Assembly: GCA_016935885.1 (NCBI GenBank)
Contig: JAFGQA010000042.1
Location: 1-15,700 of the forward strand
Source of the DNA: Phycisphaerae bacterium
Lineage (GTDB): Bacteria > Planctomycetota > Phycisphaerae > UBA1845 > UTPLA1
DNA: 15,700 bases
Direction: 5' to 3'
Both the position numbers and the translations under genes were made by a program. Positions 12,679 through 15,700 of this stretch are shown here, in pieces. The notes beneath the pieces are model-generated. The model searched no databases and was not told the DNA's origin. It worked only from the letters and a program-made list of their open reading frames with translations. The first letter of the stretch is position 1, and the number at the start of each line of letters is the position of its first letter.

Positions 12679-14121
12679 ATGAGCGATTCGGCGTGCGAGG
12701 CGTGTTCGGTTCTGACCGACGCCCAGGCGAAGATGGAGGCGTCGCGCTGTCTGATGTGCGACGATCCGCCGTGCGTGAAGGCGTGCCCGGCGGCGGTGCC
12801 TGTGAAGCATTTCATCAGGGCGATCCGGTTCGATTCGCCCAGGCGGGCCATCAACCTGATTCGAGATCGCAACGTGTTTGCCGGCGTGTGCGGGCTGGCG
12901 TGCCCGGTCGAGGAGCTGTGCGTGGGGGCGTGCACGAGCACGGAGCTGAGCACGCCTATCGCCATCGGCAGGTTGCAGCACTACGCGGCGGTGAAGGAGC
13001 TTGAATCGGGACGCGGGCGCGTAGCGGTCGTTGGCGGGGGGCGGTCGGGAACGACGAGTGGACGTAGGGGCCTCTCCGAAGACTGTGGCAGCGAGGCCAA
13101 GGCTGGTGTTCGTCACAGGCGAGACGCCCGTGCCGCGGGGGGGCGTGCGACAGGTTCCAAGGTGGCCGTCATCGGTGGGGGGCCGTCGGGTCTGGCGGCG
13201 GCGGCGGAACTCGCCCGGCTCGGCCACAAGCCAACGGTATTCGAGAAGCGCAGGCGGCTCGGTGGGATATGCACGTATGCGGTGCCGGGGCATCGGCTGC
13301 CGCAGGAACTCGTGGCGAGCGAGATCGAGTGCATCGAGAGCCTGGGCGTGGAGATTAAGACGAGTGTGGCATTTGGGCGTGGACAAACGGTCGACGATTT
13401 GTTCGCGGCGGGTTACACGGCGGTGTACGTTTCGACCGGCTTGCAGGAGGCCGCGACGCCGCGCGTGCCCGGTGAAGGGCTCGAGGGTGTCACGACGTGG
13501 AAGGCATTGCTGGAGGGCTTCGCCGCATCTCGGCTGGGTGAGGGTGACGAACCGCCGATGACCCGAGATGTGATCGTGGTTGGCGGCGGCAGTGTGGCCA
13601 TGGACGTGGCCGGCGTGGCGAGGCAGTTGGGCGCCGAAGAGATTGATATCGTGTGCCTGGAGGCCCCCAATGAGATGCCGGCGGACGAGAGGGAACTGCA
13701 TGAGGTGTGGGACGAAGGCGTTCGGTTTCACACGCGGTCGATGCCACTGGAAATCACCGGGCAATCCGGGAGGGTCACGGGACTGAGGGCGGTGCGGATT
13801 CGGTGGAAGGAGCCAGACAAGTTCGTGCCGTCGAACGCGGAGCAAATCGAGGGCACCGAGTACTGGCTGCCCGGTTCGATGGTGGTGTTTGCCATCGGCG
13901 CGCGGCCGTCTGCGGGATTGAACGAGGCTTTGCCAGGCGTCGAGTTCGACCATGCAGGACGGATCGTCGTCGACGCGGAAACTGGGGCGACGTCGCGCGA
14001 GGGTGTCTATGCCGGCGGCGACGCAGTCTCGGGTGGCGGCGCGACGATCGTCAAGGCAGTGGCGGAGGGCAAGCGCGCGGGGGCGGCGATGGCGGCGTAT
14101 CTCGTGAAGCGTCCTTCGTGA
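12679..14121 (+). CDS. preT: NAD-dependent dihydropyrimidine dehydrogenase subunit PreT, with an internal insertion
   Basis: PreT is the flavin and NADH-binding subunit. With PreA it reduces uracil or thymine to the dihydro form, the first step of reductive pyrimidine breakdown. The 480 residues start with a GltD-like iron-sulphur domain (Cys 24, 27, 32, 36, 71, 75, 81 and 85). The FAD motif VAVIGGGPSGLAAA follows at 162-175, then the NAD motif VIVVGGGSVAMDVAG near 298-312 and GVYAGGDAVSGGGATIVKAVAEGK near the end. E. coli PreT has about 412 residues. The excess comes mainly from a 47-codon unit at about 115-161, in which a first glycine motif (VAVVGGGRSG, 115-124) precedes repeat-like sequence. 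FAD binding presumably relies on the second copy, which continues into normal sequence. AGGGGA before ATG 12679 supports the start. preA follows 93 bp later. Confidence 0.92.
   Translation: MSDSACEACSVLTDAQAKMEASRCLMCDDPPCVKACPAAVPVKHFIRAIRFDSPRRAINLIRDRNVFAGVCGLACPVEELCVGACTSTELSTPIAIGRLQHYAAVKELESGRGRVAVVGGGRSGTTSGRRGLSEDCGSEAKAGVRHRRDARAAGGRATGSKVAVIGGGPSGLAAAAELARLGHKPTVFEKRRRLGGICTYAVPGHRLPQELVASEIECIESLGVEIKTSVAFGRGQTVDDLFAAGYTAVYVSTGLQEAATPRVPGEGLEGVTTWKALLEGFAASRLGEGDEPPMTRDVIVVGGGSVAMDVAGVARQLGAEEIDIVCLEAPNEMPADERELHEVWDEGVRFHTRSMPLEITGQSGRVTGLRAVRIRWKEPDKFVPSNAEQIEGTEYWLPGSMVVFAIGARPSAGLNEALPGVEFDHAGRIVVDAETGATSREGVYAGGDAVSGGGATIVKAVAEGKRAGAAMAAYLVKRPS
13084..13140. repeat. Decayed REP-like sequence inside preT
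   Basis: Bases 13111-13138 read as a variant of the GGCGAGACGCC...GTGCC core of the priA element, and one of the other frames translates to FVTGETPVPRGG, close to ETTGETPVPQ from the priA insert. It lies between the two copies of the FAD glycine motif of PreT. Its stem has lost perfect pairing. Confidence 0.55.
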
Positions 14122-14175
14122 AGCGTGAAGCGTCAGAGGCCGGCGAAATACGCTTCACGAGGTACGCTTCACTCC
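14102..14175. repeat. TCGTGAAGCGT direct and inverted repeats between preT and preA
   Basis: TCGTGAAGCGT occurs at 14102-14112 and 14116-14126, and its reverse complement ACGCTTCACGA at 14150-14160, followed by another TACGCTTCACT at 14163-14173. The second direct copy and the inverted copy can form an 11-bp stem with a 23-nt loop. The preT stop codon (14119-14121) lies inside the left arm. It could modulate preT/preA expression, or be one more dispersed repeat. Confidence 0.6.
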
Positions 14176-14201
14176 TCGGAAGGCGCGCCACCGAACGGCT
14201 T

Positions 14202-14207
14202 GGAGGA
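14202..14207 (+). promoter_or_regulatory. Ribosome binding site that sets the PreA start at 14215
   Basis: GGAGGA lies 7 nt before ATG 14215. It rules against the in-frame GTG at 14125, which would translate the inverted repeats as a 30-residue leader. Confidence 0.75.
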
Positions 14208-14214
14208 ACAGTTC

Positions 14215-15456
14215 ATGATTACGCACGATCGCGATTTGTCGACCGAGTTCTGCGGCGTCCGGTTTGCCAATCCGTTCCTGTTGTCTGCCGCGCCGCCGAC
14301 GGATGATCTGGACATGGTTCGGGCGGCGTTCGACGCCGGCTGGGCGGGGGCTGTACTGAAGACGACGTCTGTCGAAACCGAGCCGGTCGATCTGGTCTAT
14401 CCGATGATGAGCGCGGTGCACTATGACGGGCACCGCGTCATGGGGCTCGGCAACATCGATCTGATCTCGGAGCATCACATCGACGTGGTCGAGCGTCGGG
14501 CCAAGACGCTCAAGTGGGAGTATCCCGATCGTGTGGTGGCCGTCAGCATCATGGGCTCGAGGAAGGAGGAATGGCAGACGCTGGTCAAGCGGCTGGAGGC
14601 GGCGGGCGTGGACATCATCGAGTGCAGCTTCTCCTGCCCGCAGGGGAGCATGGGCCAGGAGCCGGGGGCGATGTTGGCGCAGAGCGTCGATGCCACCGAG
14701 CGCGTGACGGCGTGGGTGAAGGAGGCGGCCTCGCGTTGCCCGGTCGTCATCAAGATCACGCCGCAGGTGACGGACGTCGTGAAGGTGGCCGAAGCGGTGA
14801 AGCGCGGCGGCGCGGACGCGATCTGCGCGGCGAACACGATTCCGTCGCTAATGGGAGTGGACGTGGACACATTCGTACCGTATCCGAACGTGCGGGGCAA
14901 AAGCACGTACAGCGGGATGTCCGGGCCGGCGATCAAGCCGTTGACGTTACGAACGCTGGCGGAGATCAGCTCGCACGTCGACCTGCCGATCACCGCAACC
15001 GGCGGGCCCGTGACGTGGCGCGACGCAGTGGAGATGATGCTCGTCGGGGCCACGACGGTGCAGTTCTGCACGGCGGTGATGCACTATGGATACGACATCA
15101 TCGATGACCTGCGGGATGGGTTGGCGTTTTATCTGGAGGAGAAGGGATTCGACAGGCCAGCCGATCTGATCGGCAGAAGCCTCGCTCATATCGTCGGGCA
15201 TCAGGATCTGTCGCGTGAGGGGAAGGTCAGGTCGTCGCTCATCGAGGAGCGGTGCGTGAAGTGTGACCTGTGCTACATCGCCTGCCGCGACGGTGGTCAC
15301 CAGGCGATCAAGCTGGAGGAATCGGGGCGCCTGCCAGAGATCGATTCTGAGAAGTGCCCCGGGTGTCGGCTGTGTGTGACTGTATGTCCGGCAGAGGCGT
15401 TGACGATGGTGGAAGCCAATGAGGACGACGCCGGAAGGCCAAAGACACATCGATAG
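14215..15456 (+). CDS. preA: NAD-dependent dihydropyrimidine dehydrogenase subunit PreA
   Basis: PreA is the FMN-binding catalytic subunit that reduces the pyrimidine ring, receiving electrons from PreT through iron-sulphur clusters. The 413-residue length matches E. coli PreA (about 411). The dihydroorotate-dehydrogenase-like barrel shows FANPFLLSAAPPTDD (17-31), GWAGAVLKTTS, the active-site segment ECSFSCPQGSMGQ with the likely catalytic Cys141, VVIKITPQVTD, GGADAICAANTI and SGPAIKPLTLR. A double [4Fe-4S] ferredoxin tail follows: Cys 347, 350, 353, 357 and Cys 381, 384, 387, 391. ATG 14215 is chosen from GGAGGA 7 nt upstream. It lies 93 bp after preT in the usual order, so co-transcription is likely. 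No dihydropyrimidinase or ureidopropionase gene is in the window. Confidence 0.94.
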   Translation: MITHDRDLSTEFCGVRFANPFLLSAAPPTDDLDMVRAAFDAGWAGAVLKTTSVETEPVDLVYPMMSAVHYDGHRVMGLGNIDLISEHHIDVVERRAKTLKWEYPDRVVAVSIMGSRKEEWQTLVKRLEAAGVDIIECSFSCPQGSMGQEPGAMLAQSVDATERVTAWVKEAASRCPVVIKITPQVTDVVKVAEAVKRGGADAICAANTIPSLMGVDVDTFVPYPNVRGKSTYSGMSGPAIKPLTLRTLAEISSHVDLPITATGGPVTWRDAVEMMLVGATTVQFCTAVMHYGYDIIDDLRDGLAFYLEEKGFDRPADLIGRSLAHIVGHQDLSREGKVRSSLIEERCVKCDLCYIACRDGGHQAIKLEESGRLPEIDSEKCPGCRLCVTVCPAEALTMVEANEDDAGRPKTHR

Positions 15457-15500
15457 CGAGAACAGCGGAGCAGACTAGGCGTCACAATGAGATCAGTCTG

Positions 15501-15700
15501 ATGGCTTCAAATGCCGCAGTTCCTCTTCGACACAGATTCGTACGCGCCAGGCATTGGCAACGATTGACCATGTTGGCAGGCCTTGTGCTGACAGCATGCT
15601 TCTTTCTTGCGGTTCTGACTGATTTTCGACAGCACGATTTTGTAATTGTCGTTGGGGCGAGTGGTTACGATGTCAGGACATGGGCTTGGCACTACACAAG
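15501..15700 (+). CDS. Partial small membrane protein running off the right edge
   Basis: An open frame starts at ATG 15501 and has no stop before the end of the window (66 codons). It begins MASNAAVPLRHRFVRARHWQRL, a basic N-terminus, followed by one hydrophobic helix (LTMLAGLVLTACFFLAVL, about residues 23-40). A segment HDFVIVVGASGYDVRTWAWHYT comes next. A basic start followed by a single helix predicts an inner-membrane protein with its N-terminus in the cytoplasm. The pattern recalls small planctomycete membrane proteins of unknown function. Base composition is less GC-rich than the genes before it. The ribosome site is weak and the C-terminus is missing, so the call is tentative. Confidence 0.5.
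   Translation, partial: MASNAAVPLRHRFVRARHWQRLTMLAGLVLTACFFLAVLTDFRQHDFVIVVGASGYDVRTWAWHYT

Noticed and set aside
12487..13953. 488-codon open frame on the minus strand opposite preT
   Set aside because: It is the antisense shadow of a GC-rich gene. Its translation is rich in Arg, Pro and His with no recognisable motif, while preT on the + strand has full family motifs.
14125..14214. GTG at 14125 as the start of PreA
   Set aside because: It would translate the inverted repeats. ATG 14215 has GGAGGA at the right distance and gives the family's normal length.
1..15700. CRISPR array
   Set aside because: The repeats are dispersed and in both orientations, with no regular repeat-spacer pattern, and no cas gene is present.
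1..15700. Reassignment of TGA to tryptophan to explain the split gene
   Set aside because: TGA ends the NHL gene, the DUF77 gene and preT at the expected lengths, and TGG is used for tryptophan throughout.

Overview
The window looks like chromosomal DNA from a high-GC bacterium, most likely a member of Planctomycetota (inferred). Three things point there: the gene neighbourhood of a membrane/coiled-coil protein, an NHL lipoprotein, a tandem von Willebrand protein and a MoxR ATPase; a secreted protein and a small membrane protein of types I associate with planctomycetes; and above all the dense scatter of short palindromic repeats, whose shadow peptides read 'TGETPVP', 'GTGVSPV' and 'EPRASARA'. 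All genes I accept lie on the + strand. No tRNA, rRNA, CRISPR array, transposase or prophage gene was seen.

Layout. 1-750 is non-coding and packed with palindromic repeats. 751-2637 is one long reading frame broken by a single in-frame TGA at 2236-2238: a membrane-anchored coiled-coil protein ending in two CxxCxGxG motifs, then an apparently coding 132-codon continuation. 2638-3025 holds three different inverted-repeat elements back to back. 3026-3958 is an NHL beta-propeller lipoprotein. 4062-7130 is a 1022-residue membrane-anchored protein with two von Willebrand-like domains. 7230-8249 is a MoxR-type AAA+ ATPase. 8381-9076 is a secreted or anchored protein of unknown function. 9247-9558 is an MTH1187-type thiamine-binding protein. 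9854-12385 is the replication-restart helicase PriA. 12679-14121 and 14215-15456 are PreT and PreA, the two subunits of NAD-dependent dihydropyrimidine dehydrogenase. A partial membrane protein runs off the right edge from 15501.

How they fit. The first block (coiled-coil membrane protein, VWA protein, MoxR) resembles the MoxR/VWA chaperone-like systems that act at the cell envelope; no DUF58 partner is inside the window. PriA and the thiamine-binding protein are housekeeping genes unrelated to that block. PreT and PreA should together reduce uracil or thymine with NADH.

Main interest. At least five families of short inverted-repeat DNA occupy almost every intergenic gap and have also entered two conserved genes in frame. 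In PriA, three repeat copies add about 85 residues between the N-terminal domain and the winged helix. One of them shares a perfect 51-bp match with a copy in the 1-750 spacer. In PreT, a repeat-containing insert lies between two copies of the FAD-binding glycine motif. The in-frame TGA at 2236, followed 11 nt later by a perfect GC hairpin, is the other feature worth testing.
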